Shown: positions 1 to 8,432, counted from the stretch's first letter. The stretch is DNA of 64,000 bases from Nocardia puris (GCF_003315035.1 NZ_QNRE01000017.1:1-64000), one strand, 5' to 3'. Translations and numbers: made by a program. The notes: generated by a model not told the origin, from the sequence alone.

Positions 1-192
1 CACGTCGCCCACACCATCAGCCCCATCGCCAAACCCAAAACCATCCACATCGTCCCCGAACTCCCCAAAACCCGCTCCGGCAAAATCATGCGCCGACTCC
101 TGCGCGACACCGCCGAAGGACGCCCCCTCGGCGACACCTCCACCCTCGTCGACCCCACAGTCTTCGAGAATATCCGCGCCGAGAACGCCTGA
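1..192 (+). CDS. acs: acetate--CoA ligase (acetyl-CoA synthetase), C-terminal end only
   Basis: This is the last 63 codons of a gene that begins before the window. The tail carries the conserved motif PKTRSGKIMRRLLR; its Lys (in SGK) is the residue that protein acetylases modify in AMP-forming acyl-CoA synthetases and is needed for the adenylation step. The enzyme makes acetyl-CoA from acetate, ATP and CoA in the cytoplasm. The assignment to acetate rather than another acid rests on the C-terminal motif and on synteny with the mycobacterial order acs - membrane protein - ephE - marP, recalled from memory. The substrate-binding part is not visible here. Confidence 0.8.
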   Translation, partial: HVAHTISPIAKPKTIHIVPELPKTRSGKIMRRLLRDTAEGRPLGDTSTLVDPTVFENIRAENA

Positions 193-531
193 CCGCATCC
201 GCACGACGAGGCCGGTGATCTTTCGGGGTCACCGGCCCCGCCGGTTGAGATCGCACAAGAGTGCCGGGAAGTCCGGCCCGCGACGGATCGGCGGCCGAAT
301 TGGCCAAAAGCGGCGGTGTTGGTGACCTCCATGTCCGCGTCCCTGGCCGGTTCGGCGCTACTGTTGCGGCGTGGGCGTGTCCACCGGGCGCGGCGGACCG
401 CCCGTGCGCTACAACCAGAGGAATGAACCGGCGCGGCCGCGCGCCCACACGGTAGCCTGCGTGACCGTGGCGGGTGCCGCCGCGCACAGAACGGAGCCAG
501 CAGTGCCGGGACAGGGAGAAGGGTCGACCAA
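193..531. other. intergenic stretch with a terminator-like hairpin
   Basis: No gene is seen. Just after acs there is a 9-bp hairpin (GGCCGGTGA at 210-218 pairing with TCACCGGCC at 229-237), which could end acs transcription although no U-tract follows. M. tuberculosis carries a protease gene (Rv3668c) at this place; nothing resembling it is present here. A TAGCCT box at about 452-457 is a possible -10 element for the next gene. Confidence 0.4.
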
Positions 532-1032
532 GTGAGTTTCACCCAGGGCGGTAACGGGAACGACGCGCGCGACGGTCGCACGGTCACCTCGATTCCGCTG
601 ACCGACGCCAACCCCATCGGTTCCGCGAGCTTCGGCTCGCTCGTGCGCGACGCGACCGAACAGATGTCGACGCTGGTGCGCGCCGAAGTGGAGTTGGCCA
701 AGGCCGAGGTCACGGGCGAGATCAAGAAGGGCGTGCAGGGCAGCGTCTTCTTCATCGTCGCGCTGACCGTCCTGCTGTTCAGCAGCTTCTTCTTTTTCTT
801 CTTCCTCGCCGATCTGCTCGACATCTGGCTGCCGCGTTCGGCCGCCTCGGGCATCGTGTTCGCGCTGATGGTGCTGATCGCCGCGCTGTTCGGCTTCCTC
901 GGCTACCGCAAGGTGAAGAAGCTGCGCGCCCCCGAGAAGACGATCAACTCGCTCAAGCAGGCCGGCTCGGTGCTGCCCGCCGGGCTGGGTGGCGCGCCCG
1001 ACACGCCCGCGCTCACCAAGCGCGAGCACTGA
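532..1032 (+). CDS. phage holin superfamily III (Holin-X) membrane protein
   Basis: A 166-residue membrane protein with a GTG start. Two strongly hydrophobic helices lie at about residues 73-100 (with the run SSFFFFFFLADLL) and 103-125, followed by a basic cytoplasmic tail. The charged amphipathic stretch before the helices (ATEQMSTLVRAEVELAKAEV) is typical of the actinobacterial Holin-X family (PF07332). Position and length match mycobacterial Rv3669, whose function is unknown; 'holin' reflects family naming, not demonstrated lysis activity. A GGGAG motif lies rather far (about 16 nt) upstream, so the start is only moderately certain. The next gene follows after 51 nt in the same direction and may be co-transcribed. 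Confidence 0.8.
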   Translation: MSFTQGGNGNDARDGRTVTSIPLTDANPIGSASFGSLVRDATEQMSTLVRAEVELAKAEVTGEIKKGVQGSVFFIVALTVLLFSSFFFFFFLADLLDIWLPRSAASGIVFALMVLIAALFGFLGYRKVKKLRAPEKTINSLKQAGSVLPAGLGGAPDTPALTKREH

Positions 1033-1083
1033 CGGCGCGGGTCGCCGACATGACCGCGCATCCGCCCAGTACGCTCGATCGGC

Positions 1084-2019
1084 GTGTCGGTGAACCTGCT
1101 TCCTGATCCTTCCACCGTCCGCTACGACGGCCCCTGGATCCATCGGGACGTGCGCGCCAACGGCATTCGATTCCACGTGGTGGAGGCCGAACCCGAGCGC
1201 GCGGACGCCCGGCTCGTCGTGCTGCTGCACGGGTTCGCCGACTTCTGGTGGACGTGGCGCCACCAGCTCACCGCGCTGTCCGACCTCGGCTACCGCGCCG
1301 TCGCCGTGGACCTGCGCGGCTACGGCGACAGCGATAAACCCCCGCGCGGCTACGACGGCTGGACCCTCGCCGGCGATATCGCCGGGCTCATCCGCGCGCT
1401 CGGCCACACCGAGGCCGCGCTGGTCGGGCATGCCGAGGGCGGGCTGGTCTGCTGGGCGACCGCGATCCTGCACCCGCGCCTGGTCGGCTCCATCGCGCTG
1501 GTGGGTTCCCCGCACCCGGCCGCGCTGAAGAGCGCCGTGCTGCGCGACCGCCGCCAGCGCCGGGCTTGGCTGCCCGACTTCCTGCGCTACCAGCTCCCCC
1601 GCTACCCCGAGCACCGGCTCACCACCGCCGACGGGGCGGAGGTGGAACGGCTGCTGCGCCGCCGGGTGACCGGAAAATGGTCCGGCACCGACGAATTCAC
1701 CGACACCGCGCGCCGGATGCGCACCGCCATCCGCATCCCCGGCGCCGCCCACTGCGCGCTGGAGTACCAGCGCTGGGCCTTCCGCAGCCAATGGCGCCCC
1801 GACGGCCGCCGCTTCATGGCGACCGTGCGCTCCCCGATCCGCATCCCCGTCCTCGCCATGCGCGGCGAACACGACGACTACCTGCTGAGCGCGACGCTGC
1901 ACCGCGGACACCGGTGGGCGCCACGCCGCAAGCTGGTGACGATCCCCGACGCCGGGCACTTCGCGCACCAGGAGAATCCGGACGCGGTAGTGGCGGAACT
2001 GGCGAAGTTCCTGGGCTGA
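1084..2019 (+). CDS. alpha/beta hydrolase, EphE-like
   Basis: A 311-residue alpha/beta-hydrolase-fold protein. Visible are the oxyanion-side motif HGFADFWWTWRHQL (around residue 43), DLRGYGDSDKPPRGYDGW typical of epoxide hydrolases and haloalkane dehalogenases, and a C-terminal His in PDAGHFAHQENP. The nucleophile elbow reads VGHAEGG, so the position normally held by Ser or Asp is Ala. Either the acidic residue next to it acts instead or the protein is not a classical hydrolase. It corresponds by position to mycobacterial ephE (annotated epoxide hydrolase). The GTG start has a TACGCT -10-like box at 1070-1075, 8 nt upstream, which suggests a near-leaderless transcript. Confidence 0.75.
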   Translation: MSVNLLPDPSTVRYDGPWIHRDVRANGIRFHVVEAEPERADARLVVLLHGFADFWWTWRHQLTALSDLGYRAVAVDLRGYGDSDKPPRGYDGWTLAGDIAGLIRALGHTEAALVGHAEGGLVCWATAILHPRLVGSIALVGSPHPAALKSAVLRDRRQRRAWLPDFLRYQLPRYPEHRLTTADGAEVERLLRRRVTGKWSGTDEFTDTARRMRTAIRIPGAAHCALEYQRWAFRSQWRPDGRRFMATVRSPIRIPVLAMRGEHDDYLLSATLHRGHRWAPRRKLVTIPDAGHFAHQENPDAVVAELAKFLG

Positions 2020-2133
2020 GTTGTCGGCGCGCCGGGGCGCGCGTGTTCGGTCGTCGGGCTCCCCCCGAGGTGGTTGGGAGGGTGCGGATGGGGCGTTCTG
2101 GTCGAGCGTTGGGGTTAGCCCGGTAGTGCCCGC

Positions 2134-3327
2134 TCAGCTCAGGACGCAGGCTCCCGTGTCCACCGGGGCCGACACCACCGGGGCGGAGTCGAGTTCGGTG
2201 CGGACCTCGTCCAGGGTCAGGACGTAGCCGGTGTCGTCGTCGGTGACGGCGGCGCCGAAGACCACGCCGAGGACCTGGCCCTCGGTGTCGACCAGCGGGC
2301 CGCCCGAGTTGCCCGCGCGGACCAGGCCGCGCACGGTGTAGACCTCGCGCTCGACCGTGCCGTTGCGGTAGATGGTGGGGCCGGTCAGGTCGAGGGTCTC
2401 GCGGACGCGGGCCGCGCTGGCCGTGTAGGGGCCGCCGCCGGGGTAGCCGAGCACGATGGCGCTGTCACCCGAGCGGGCCGGCGCGGGGGCCTGCGGGACC
2501 ACCGGCGAGACCAGGCCGGGCACCGCGAGCACCGCGATGTCCTTCGACGGATCGAACAGCACGACCGAGGCCTCCAGCGGACCGCGCGGCGTGTCCACCG
2601 ACACGCTGGTGGTGCCCGCCACGACGTGCGCGTTGGTCATCACCCGCTCCGGCGCGATGACGAAACCGGAACCCTCCAGCGCGCGTTGGCAACTCGGCGC
2701 GACACCGCGGATGCGCAGCACGCTCTGCTGCAGCGACGCCGCCACGGGACTGGACAGCACGCTCGGATCGGGCGGCTCCACCGCCGCGATCGGCGCGCGG
2801 CCGAACGGCCCGATCACGTCCGGCAGGCCGGAGGTGTTGAGCAGCTTGGAGAATTCGTTGGGAACCTTGCGCAGCCAGTTGGGCGCGACCTCGTTGACGT
2901 CGGCCAGTACGCGCGACCCGTTGATCGCCGTCGCGATCGACGGCTGCGACGAGGTGGCCAGCGGCAGCGCCAGCAGCCACGCGGTGACCAGCACCGCGAC
3001 GGCCTGCAGCACCGCGCCCACCACGCTGTCCACGCTGCGGGTGAACGGGTGGCGCATCCCGCTGCGCGCGGCGCGGCCGAGCACCATGCCCGCGACTTCG
3101 CCGACGATCACCAGCAGCACGATCAGCAGCACACCGGTGAGCACCCTGGTGCGGCCCTCGTCCACGTGGACCAGGATGTGCGGCGCGATCAGGATGCCCG
3201 CGACGGCGCCGAGCACCACGCCGAGGAAGGCCAGCGCCGAGGCGACGGCCCCCTGCCGCCACCCGGACGCCGCGGCGGCGAGCGCGAGCAGCACCACGAT
3301 GATGTCGAGCCAAGCAGACGAACTCAT
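2134..3327 (-). CDS. marP: MarP-type periplasmic serine protease (membrane-anchored)
   Basis: At 397 residues it equals the usual MarP length. The N-terminal third (about 1-125) holds four transmembrane helices of the colicin-V-production type. The C-terminal half is a chymotrypsin-like protease facing the periplasm, with a complete triad: His234 (TNAHVV), Asp263 (SKDIAVL) and Ser341 (AGNSGGP). Cys213 and Cys394 are placed like the redox-switch disulfide of M. tuberculosis MarP. In mycobacteria MarP maintains cytoplasmic pH in acid by activating the peptidoglycan hydrolase RipA. The gene is last in a run of minus-strand genes whose ends overlap (nth, thioredoxin, NUDIX, marP); its ATG overlaps the NUDIX stop as ATGA, indicating translational coupling. 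Confidence 0.93.
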   Translation of the reverse strand: MSSSAWLDIIVVLLALAAAASGWRQGAVASALAFLGVVLGAVAGILIAPHILVHVDEGRTRVLTGVLLIVLLVIVGEVAGMVLGRAARSGMRHPFTRSVDSVVGAVLQAVAVLVTAWLLALPLATSSQPSIATAINGSRVLADVNEVAPNWLRKVPNEFSKLLNTSGLPDVIGPFGRAPIAAVEPPDPSVLSSPVAASLQQSVLRIRGVAPSCQRALEGSGFVIAPERVMTNAHVVAGTTSVSVDTPRGPLEASVVLFDPSKDIAVLAVPGLVSPVVPQAPAPARSGDSAIVLGYPGGGPYTASAARVRETLDLTGPTIYRNGTVEREVYTVRGLVRAGNSGGPLVDTEGQVLGVVFGAAVTDDDTGYVLTLDEVRTELDSAPVVSAPVDTGACVLS

Positions 3328-4040
3328 AAGGTCATCCCCACCGCCGCCAGCGCCTCCTCCAGATCACGCACATCGTCGCGGTCCCAGTCGAGCTCCCAGC
3401 CCGCGGCCTTGAATATCCCCGCCAGAATCCCGCCGGTGAGCCCCCACACCAGCATCCCGTCCACCGCGAACGCGGGGCTCTGGTACCCGAACCGCCCGCG
3501 CACCAGGAACCGATTGGCCGGGTCCAGCATCTCCGAGAGGGGCACGCGCACAACGCGTTCGGTCTCGCCCTGGTCGACCACCCGCACCTCACCGGGCGTG
3601 CGCCAGTAGGCCAGCACCGGTGTGACGTCGAAACCCGATGGCGGGACGAACAGTTTGGGCAGCACCGCCAGCGGTTCCACGTGCTCGGGGATCAGACCCG
3701 TCTCCTCGCACGCCTCGCGCAACGCCGTATCGATCGGGCCGTCGTCACCGGGATCGACGGCGCCGCCGGGGAACGCGACCTGGCCGCTGTGCTGGCGCAT
3801 GGTGGAGGCGCGCTGGGTGAGCAGGACGTCGGCGTCGTGCGGCACTCCGCCGGGCGCGGCCGGATCATCCTCGGGCGCACCGCTGAACAGCACCAGCACC
3901 GCCGCCTGACGCGGCTCCTTGCCCACGGTCATGGCGCGGCGCAGGGCGCGGGCCATCGTCAGCGTGTCGCTCGTGTCGGCGCCACCGGATTCGACGGCCC
4001 GGCGCAGCCACGGCGGCGTACCGGGCGGAAGCGCGATCAT
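3324..4040 (-). CDS. NUDIX hydrolase, coenzyme A pyrophosphatase type (NudL-like)
   Basis: A 238-residue protein when started at the ATG at 4040, which has GGAGG 7 nt upstream. The CoA-specific UPF0035 signature LLTQRA...GQVAFPGG runs directly into a NUDIX box ending REACEETGL, the combination found in CoA diphosphatases that split CoA to phosphopantetheine and 3',5'-ADP. In the box the first conserved acidic position is Asp. It matches Rv3672c by context. The gene sits between a thioredoxin-like protein and marP and overlaps marP by 4 nt. Confidence 0.85.
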   Translation of the reverse strand: MIALPPGTPPWLRRAVESGGADTSDTLTMARALRRAMTVGKEPRQAAVLVLFSGAPEDDPAAPGGVPHDADVLLTQRASTMRQHSGQVAFPGGAVDPGDDGPIDTALREACEETGLIPEHVEPLAVLPKLFVPPSGFDVTPVLAYWRTPGEVRVVDQGETERVVRVPLSEMLDPANRFLVRGRFGYQSPAFAVDGMLVWGLTGGILAGIFKAAGWELDWDRDDVRDLEEALAAVGMTL

Positions 4041-4122
4041 GCCGCGCCCTCCGCGGCCGCGCCGCCCCCGGAGCTCGAGCCCACCACCACCTCCACAGCA
4101 GAACGATCCGTCCGGCGCGCCA

Positions 4123-4746
4123 TCACGCCCGGACTCCGAGGGCCGCCGCCACCGTGTCGGCGATGTCGTCGACCCCGGTAAACGTACGCACAACAACCTG
4201 CGCGAGGGAACCATCCGCGCGAATCAGCACCGAAATCGGCAGCACCGCGGGCGCTTCGACGGCGTTGCGCACGCGGGTGTCCGCGTCCAGCACGCCGGGC
4301 AGGCGCACGTCCAAGCCGCTCAGCCGGGCCAGGGCCTTCGCCTCGTCGGGATCGCTGTGGACGGTGAGCACGGTGACGGAATCGCCCGCGCGCTCGGCGT
4401 ATTCGCGCAGCATCGGCAGTTCCTCGGCGCACGGCCCGCACCAGTACGCCCACAGGTTCAGCAGGGCGGGGCGGCCCGCGAGCGCGGCGGCCAGGTCGAC
4501 GGAGGAGCCGTCGGCGAGGCAGCCGAGCGTGATCCCGGCCAGCGGACCGGAGCCGACCGCGCCGGGCACGGCGCTCGGGCACGGCGCGAGCGCGGCCTCG
4601 GCGCGCTGCTGCGCGGCGACGGGAGCGGCGGTGGCCGCGGGTCGCTCCGGAGTGGCGGGTTCGTCACCGCCACGCGGCCACAGCGCGACCGCGGCAGCGA
4701 CGACGACGATCAACCCGACCAGCCCCCAGCGCAGCCCTCGTGTCAC
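4123..4746 (-). CDS. membrane-anchored thioredoxin-fold protein
   Basis: A 207-residue protein. The GTG start at 4746 overlaps the nth stop as GTGA, which decides the start. An N-terminal hydrophobic anchor (about residues 6-23, GLVGLIVVVAAAVALW) exports it; after an Ala/Pro-rich linker comes a TlpA/ResA-like thioredoxin domain with active site AYWCGPC. Such proteins reduce or shuttle disulfides on the outer face of the membrane, for example in cytochrome c maturation or protection of extracytoplasmic proteins. MarP downstream has a regulatory disulfide, so a functional link is possible, but that is inference. It corresponds to Rv3673c. Confidence 0.85.
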   Translation of the reverse strand: MTRGLRWGLVGLIVVVAAAVALWPRGGDEPATPERPAATAAPVAAQQRAEAALAPCPSAVPGAVGSGPLAGITLGCLADGSSVDLAAALAGRPALLNLWAYWCGPCAEELPMLREYAERAGDSVTVLTVHSDPDEAKALARLSGLDVRLPGVLDADTRVRNAVEAPAVLPISVLIRADGSLAQVVVRTFTGVDDIADTVAAALGVRA

Positions 4747-5576
4747 AGCCCGACCATCCCGAGCAGATGCTCGCGCTCCGGCCCCTTCACCAATTTGGCG
4801 GCGAGTTCCGGTTCGGTGGGGCCCGCGCCGAAGGACGGGCAGTCGTCGGCGAGCGGGCAGGCGCCGCAGGCGGGTTTGCGCGCGTGACAGATCCGCCGCC
4901 CGTGGAAGATCACCCGGTGCGACAGCATGGTCCAGTCCTTGCGCTCGATCAGCGCGCCGATCGCGTGCTCGACCTTGACCGGGTCCTCCTCCTCGGTCCA
5001 CCCCCAGCGGCGCACCAGGCGGCCGAAATGGGTGTCGACGGTGATGCCCGGCACGTCGAACGCGTTGCCGAGGATGACGTTGGCGGTCTTGCGCCCGATG
5101 CCGGGCAGTTTCACCAATTCGTCGAGAGTGTGAGGTAACTCACCATCGTGGCGTTCGACCAGTGCCTGGCCGAGCCCGATGAGCGAGCTGGTCTTGTTCC
5201 GGAAGAAGCCGGTCGGCCGGATGTATTCCTCCAGCTCCGCGCGATTGGCCTCGGCGTAGTCGCGCGCCGTGCGGTACTTCGCGAACAGCGCGGGAGTGGT
5301 GAGATTCACGCGCTCGTCGGTGCACTGGGCGGAAAGGATTGTCGCGACCGCCAATTCGAGCGGATCGGTGAAATCCAGCTCACAGTGCGCGTCGGGGAAC
5401 TCGGCCGAGAGGGTGCGGTACATGCGGCGCGCGCGGCGCACCAGGCCGAGGCGCGTTTCCGCCTGTCGCGCGCGGCTTCTCCGCTTGCGGGGCGCGGGCG
5501 TGGCGGGTTGCGCGGCGGTCGCCCCGACGGCGGCGCGCGGGGAGCCCGCGACGGCTGTCGAGGGGGTGGCTGGCAC
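4743..5576 (-). CDS. nth: endonuclease III (DNA glycosylase/AP lyase)
   Basis: Removes oxidised pyrimidines in base-excision repair. With the GTG at 5576 the protein has 277 residues; the first 40 or so are Ala/Pro/Arg-rich and not part of the fold, so a start closer to RMYRTL is possible. The helix-hairpin-helix LVKLPGIGRKTANVILG carries the catalytic Lys163, Asp181 lies in VDTHFGRL, and four cysteines (230, 237, 240, 246; spacing C-x6-C-x2-C-x5-C) ligate the [4Fe-4S] cluster. It heads the four-gene minus-strand run ending with marP and reads away from the small membrane-protein gene at 5668. Confidence 0.95.
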   Translation of the reverse strand: MPATPSTAVAGSPRAAVGATAAQPATPAPRKRRSRARQAETRLGLVRRARRMYRTLSAEFPDAHCELDFTDPLELAVATILSAQCTDERVNLTTPALFAKYRTARDYAEANRAELEEYIRPTGFFRNKTSSLIGLGQALVERHDGELPHTLDELVKLPGIGRKTANVILGNAFDVPGITVDTHFGRLVRRWGWTEEEDPVKVEHAIGALIERKDWTMLSHRVIFHGRRICHARKPACGACPLADDCPSFGAGPTEPELAAKLVKGPEREHLLGMVGL

Positions 5577-5667
5577 GCGTCCACCATACGGAACCGGGGC
5601 GACAAGTCGCCCGTTCAGATCGGTTGCCGTGTTCCATCTGAGACCTTCAGCGTGTTTACTCCTGGTT

Positions 5668-5910
5668 ATGCAAGGACTCGCTGTGGTGCTCTTCCCAGTG
5701 GTGTTGATGCTGTTCGCACTGCTGATGGAGCGGGTCGAGAATCGGCTCCGCAAAATTCTCGAACCCGATCCCGAGGTTCAGCAGTACCTGGACAGGGCCA
5801 GCAACGCCGAGGTCAAGGAGTTGACCAAGGCCGGACTGCCGGCCGCCGTCGCCAAGATGCGCAGGCGCCGCAGCCGCACCGACGACCTCGACGTCGCACG
5901 CGCGAGCTGA
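5668..5910 (+). CDS. small conserved membrane protein
   Basis: An 80-residue protein with one N-terminal transmembrane helix (LAVVLFPVVLMLFALLMERV) followed by a charged region containing EPDPEVQQYLDRASNAEV and a basic tail KMRRRRSR. By position (between nth and crp) it matches Rv3675 of M. tuberculosis, which is of unknown function. The start is the ATG after CCTGGTT; no strong Shine-Dalgarno is seen. Confidence 0.75.
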   Translation: MQGLAVVLFPVVLMLFALLMERVENRLRKILEPDPEVQQYLDRASNAEVKELTKAGLPAAVAKMRRRRSRTDDLDVARAS

Positions 5911-5964
5911 GCGGCGGATTCGCCCGATTCCCCGATAGCGCGACACCGCGCAATCCACTCGTTA

Positions 5965-6058
5965 CGTGGTGTCTGTCACTACGCCGGCGGATTGCCGCGT
6001 AGACTGCGCTGTTGGCCGAAGCGCTTCGGTCCAGCCCAGAGCCATTTCCCATAAGGAG
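5965..6058 (+). promoter_or_regulatory. crp promoter with candidate CRP autoregulatory site and RBS
   Basis: A -10 box TAGACT lies at 6000-6005. Centred about 30 bp upstream is CGTGG-N6-TCACT (5965-5980), which keeps the GTG-N8-CAC core of the mycobacterial CRP consensus TGTGA-N6-TCACA, so autoregulation is plausible. The ribosome-binding site AAGGAG at 6053-6058 is 7 nt from the GTG at 6066 and decides that start over the in-frame TTG at 6012. Confidence 0.5.
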
Positions 6059-6065
6059 CACATTC

Positions 6066-6740
6066 GTGGACGAGGCCCTCGCCAGAGCAGGCATCTTCCA
6101 AGGCGTTGAGCCCACCGCGGTCGCGGCACTCGCCAAACAACTTCAGCCCGTGGACTTTCCGCGCGGCCATGTCATCTTCAACGAGGGTGAACCGGGCGAT
6201 CGGCTCTACATCATCACCTCGGGCAAGGTGAAGATCGGCCGCCGTTCCCCCGACGGCAGGGAGAACCTGCTCACGATCATGGGCCCCTCGGACATGTTCG
6301 GCGAGCTGTCGATCTTCGACCCGGGCCCGCGCACCTCGACCGCCACCACGGTCACCGAGGTCCGCGCCGTGACGATGGACCGGGACGCGCTCAAGTCCTG
6401 GATCGACCAGCGTCCGGAGATCGCCGAGCAGTTGCTGCGCGTACTGGCCCGCCGCCTGCGCCGCACCAACAACAACCTTGCCGACCTGATCTTCACCGAC
6501 GTGCCCGGTCGCGTGGCCAAGGCGCTGCTGCAGCTCGCGCAGCGCTTCGGCACCCAGGAGGCGGGCGCCCTGCGGGTCACCCACGACCTGACCCAGGAGG
6601 AGATCGCCCAGCTCGTCGGCGCCTCCCGCGAGACCGTGAACAAGGCCCTGGCCGACTTCGCGCACCGCGGCTGGCTGCGGCTCGAGGGCAAGAGCGTGCT
6701 CATCTCCGATTCCGAGCGCCTCGCCCGCCGCGCCCGCTGA
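6066..6740 (+). CDS. crp: cAMP receptor protein, global regulator
   Basis: At 224 residues from the GTG at 6066 it is the same length as M. tuberculosis CRP, and the N-terminus VDEALARAGIFQGVEP matches that family. The cyclic-nucleotide-binding domain (about 1-120) includes FNEGEPGDRLYIITSGKVKIG and FGELSIFDPGPRTSTATTV, the phosphate-binding cassette. The C-terminal winged helix contains DLTQEEIAQLVGASRETVNK as recognition region. It binds cAMP and regulates carbon, respiration and stress genes. It is transcribed toward the MBL-fold gene and separated from it by a strong bidirectional terminator. Confidence 0.95.
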   Translation: MDEALARAGIFQGVEPTAVAALAKQLQPVDFPRGHVIFNEGEPGDRLYIITSGKVKIGRRSPDGRENLLTIMGPSDMFGELSIFDPGPRTSTATTVTEVRAVTMDRDALKSWIDQRPEIAEQLLRVLARRLRRTNNNLADLIFTDVPGRVAKALLQLAQRFGTQEAGALRVTHDLTQEEIAQLVGASRETVNKALADFAHRGWLRLEGKSVLISDSERLARRAR

Positions 6741-6764
6741 CGCGGGCCGCACCCGAAGACGAGA

Positions 6765-6807
6765 ACGGCCCGCCGCGACCAGCGCTCCACTGGTCGCGGC
6801 GGGCCGT
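6765..6807. terminator. bidirectional terminator between crp and the MBL-fold gene
   Basis: Perfect 17-bp inverted repeat: ACGGCCCGCCGCGACCA (6765-6781) and its complement at 6791-6807, with a 9-nt loop. It lies between two convergent stop codons. Confidence 0.85.
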
Positions 6808-6814
6808 CGTGTGC

Positions 6815-7606
6815 TCAGCCTTCGCTGCGCAGGTAGTCCAGCTGCGCCTTCACCGAACTGTGCGCGGCGGGCCACAGGCGCTTGTCGACGTCGGCGTACA
6901 CCTTGCGCACCACCGACATCGCCCCCGCGTTCTCGCCCAGCTCCCGCAGCGCGGCGCGCACCTGGTCGAGCCGCTCGTGTCGATGCCGTATGTAGTACCG
7001 CGCCACCGGCTCCAGGTCGGGATGGTCGGGGCCGTGCGCGGGCAGCAGCGCCTTGCCCGTGCCCGCCTCGACCAACCGGTCCAGCGAGCCGAGGTAGTCG
7101 GCGAGGGTGCCGTCGGTGGAGTCCAGCACGGTGGTGCCGCTGCCGAGGATGGTGTCGCCGGTGAGTACCGCGTCGGCCAGCACGAAACTCACCGAATCAC
7201 CGGTGTGGCCGGGGGTCGCGAGCACGCCGATGTCGAGCCCGGCCGCCGAGACGACCTCGCCGTCGGCCAGCGGCTCGCCCGAGCCGTGCAGGTAGGACGG
7301 GTCCACCGCCCGCACCGGGGCGCCGGTCAGCTTCACCAGCCGGTCGAGGGCCCCGGTGTGGTCGTGGTGGCGATGCGTGATCAAGGTCATCGCGATGCGC
7401 CCGTCTGTGGCCCGCGCGATCGCCTCGACGTGCTTGTGATCCTTGGGCCCCGGGTCCACCACCACGTAGTCCGGACAGTCCCGCGCGCGCAGCAACCAGG
7501 TGTTGGTGCCGTCCAGGGTCATCTTGCCCGGATTGTCCGCCAGCAGCACGGCCGCCGTGGGCGTCACCTGGCGCACGTGCCCGTACGCGGGATGGGTCAG
7601 CGTCAT
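6815..7606 (-). CDS. MBL-fold metallo-hydrolase (LACTB2-like)
   Basis: A 263-residue protein with the metallo-beta-lactamase metal motif H78-R-H80-H-D82-H83 (THRHHDHTG), followed by TPGHTGDS and LTGDTILGSGTTV, so a dinuclear zinc centre is expected. The C-terminal region after LLPAHGPDHPD contains a small helical domain as in LACTB2-like hydrolases and nucleases. The substrate is unknown. It matches Rv3677c in the conserved crp neighbourhood and lies 43 nt downstream of the RidA gene, probably in one operon with it and the DUF4177 gene. Confidence 0.85.
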   Translation of the reverse strand: MTLTHPAYGHVRQVTPTAAVLLADNPGKMTLDGTNTWLLRARDCPDYVVVDPGPKDHKHVEAIARATDGRIAMTLITHRHHDHTGALDRLVKLTGAPVRAVDPSYLHGSGEPLADGEVVSAAGLDIGVLATPGHTGDSVSFVLADAVLTGDTILGSGTTVLDSTDGTLADYLGSLDRLVEAGTGKALLPAHGPDHPDLEPVARYYIRHRHERLDQVRAALRELGENAGAMSVVRKVYADVDKRLWPAAHSSVKAQLDYLRSEG

Positions 7607-7649
7607 CGCGGTACCTACATCGCTAGAGAATCGGTGTCCGACACCCTGT

Positions 7650-8123
7650 CTAACGCACTTCGGCGATGAGTTCGACCTCGACGGGGGTGTTCTTGGGCAA
7701 CTCGGACACGCCGACGGCCGAACGCGCGTGCGCGCCCGCCTCGCCGAACACCTCGCCGAGGAACTCCGACGCGCCGTTGATCACCAGCGGCTGATCGGCG
7801 AAACCGGGCGCGGACGCCACGAATCCGACCACCTTGACGATCCGCACCACCTCATCGAGCCCGACCAGATCATGCACGGCCGCCAGCGCGTTGAGCGCAC
7901 ACAGCCGGGCCGCCTCGGCCGCGGCCTCCAGCGTCACGTCCGCGCCGACCTTGCCGACCGCCGACAACTCACCGTCGACGAACGGCAGCTGACCCGAGGT
8001 GTACACGAGCGAGCCCGTGCGCACCGCCGGGATGTACGCGGCGACCGGCGCGGCCACCGCGGGCACGGACAGGCCGAGCCGCTCCAGGTTCTTCCGCCAC
8101 GGGGTGGCCGCCTCGGCTGCCAC
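7650..8123 (-). CDS. RidA family (YjgF/YER057c) enamine/imine deaminase-like protein
   Basis: A 157-residue protein of the chorismate-mutase-like RidA fold; conserved segments are GSLVYTSGQLPFVDGEL, SAPGFADQPLVINGASEF and the C-terminal PVEVELIAEV. RidA proteins hydrolyse reactive enamines released by PLP enzymes. The catalytic Arg of the E. coli archetype (R105) is not obvious in the equivalent HARSAVGVSELPKNTPVEVE segment except for the Arg in HARSA, so the subfamily is uncertain. The GTG start overlaps the upstream DUF4177 stop by one base (TAGTG). Confidence 0.85.
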   Translation of the reverse strand: MAAEAATPWRKNLERLGLSVPAVAAPVAAYIPAVRTGSLVYTSGQLPFVDGELSAVGKVGADVTLEAAAEAARLCALNALAAVHDLVGLDEVVRIVKVVGFVASAPGFADQPLVINGASEFLGEVFGEAGAHARSAVGVSELPKNTPVEVELIAEVR

Positions 8124-8287
8124 TACTGCCTCGGGCGCTTCAGGTAGGCCACGTGCTGCTCGCCGGTCGGGCCGGGCAGCACCGTCACCAGCTCCCAGCC
8201 GTCAGCGCCCCACTGGTCCAGGATCTGCTTGGTGGCGTGCGTCAGCAGCGGAACGGTCGCGTACTCCCACAGGGTCACATCACTCAT
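8123..8287 (-). CDS. DUF4177-type small protein (Rv3678A-like)
   Basis: A 54-residue protein: MSDVTLWEYATVPLLTHATK..., with the family pattern 'WEY...LLxHATKQILDxWGxDGWELV'. An in-frame ATG three codons upstream is an alternative start. It is translationally coupled to the RidA gene by a one-base overlap. Function unknown; the arrangement DUF4177-RidA-MBL is conserved in mycobacteria next to the ArsA-like ATPases that read the other way. Confidence 0.8.
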   Translation of the reverse strand: MSDVTLWEYATVPLLTHATKQILDQWGADGWELVTVLPGPTGEQHVAYLKRPRQ

Positions 8288-8432
8288 GGTGTGCATCCTG
8301 CCGGGCGAACGGTGCGCTCCGCCTCCCGGGTGGCGCTTTTCCGCGCCCCGTTCCGGCGCCGCTGTCTGGTACAGGAGCATCCGGAATCGGCCCGCAAACC
8401 GGATCCCCGGCACGTGATCGGGGAGTGGGCGA

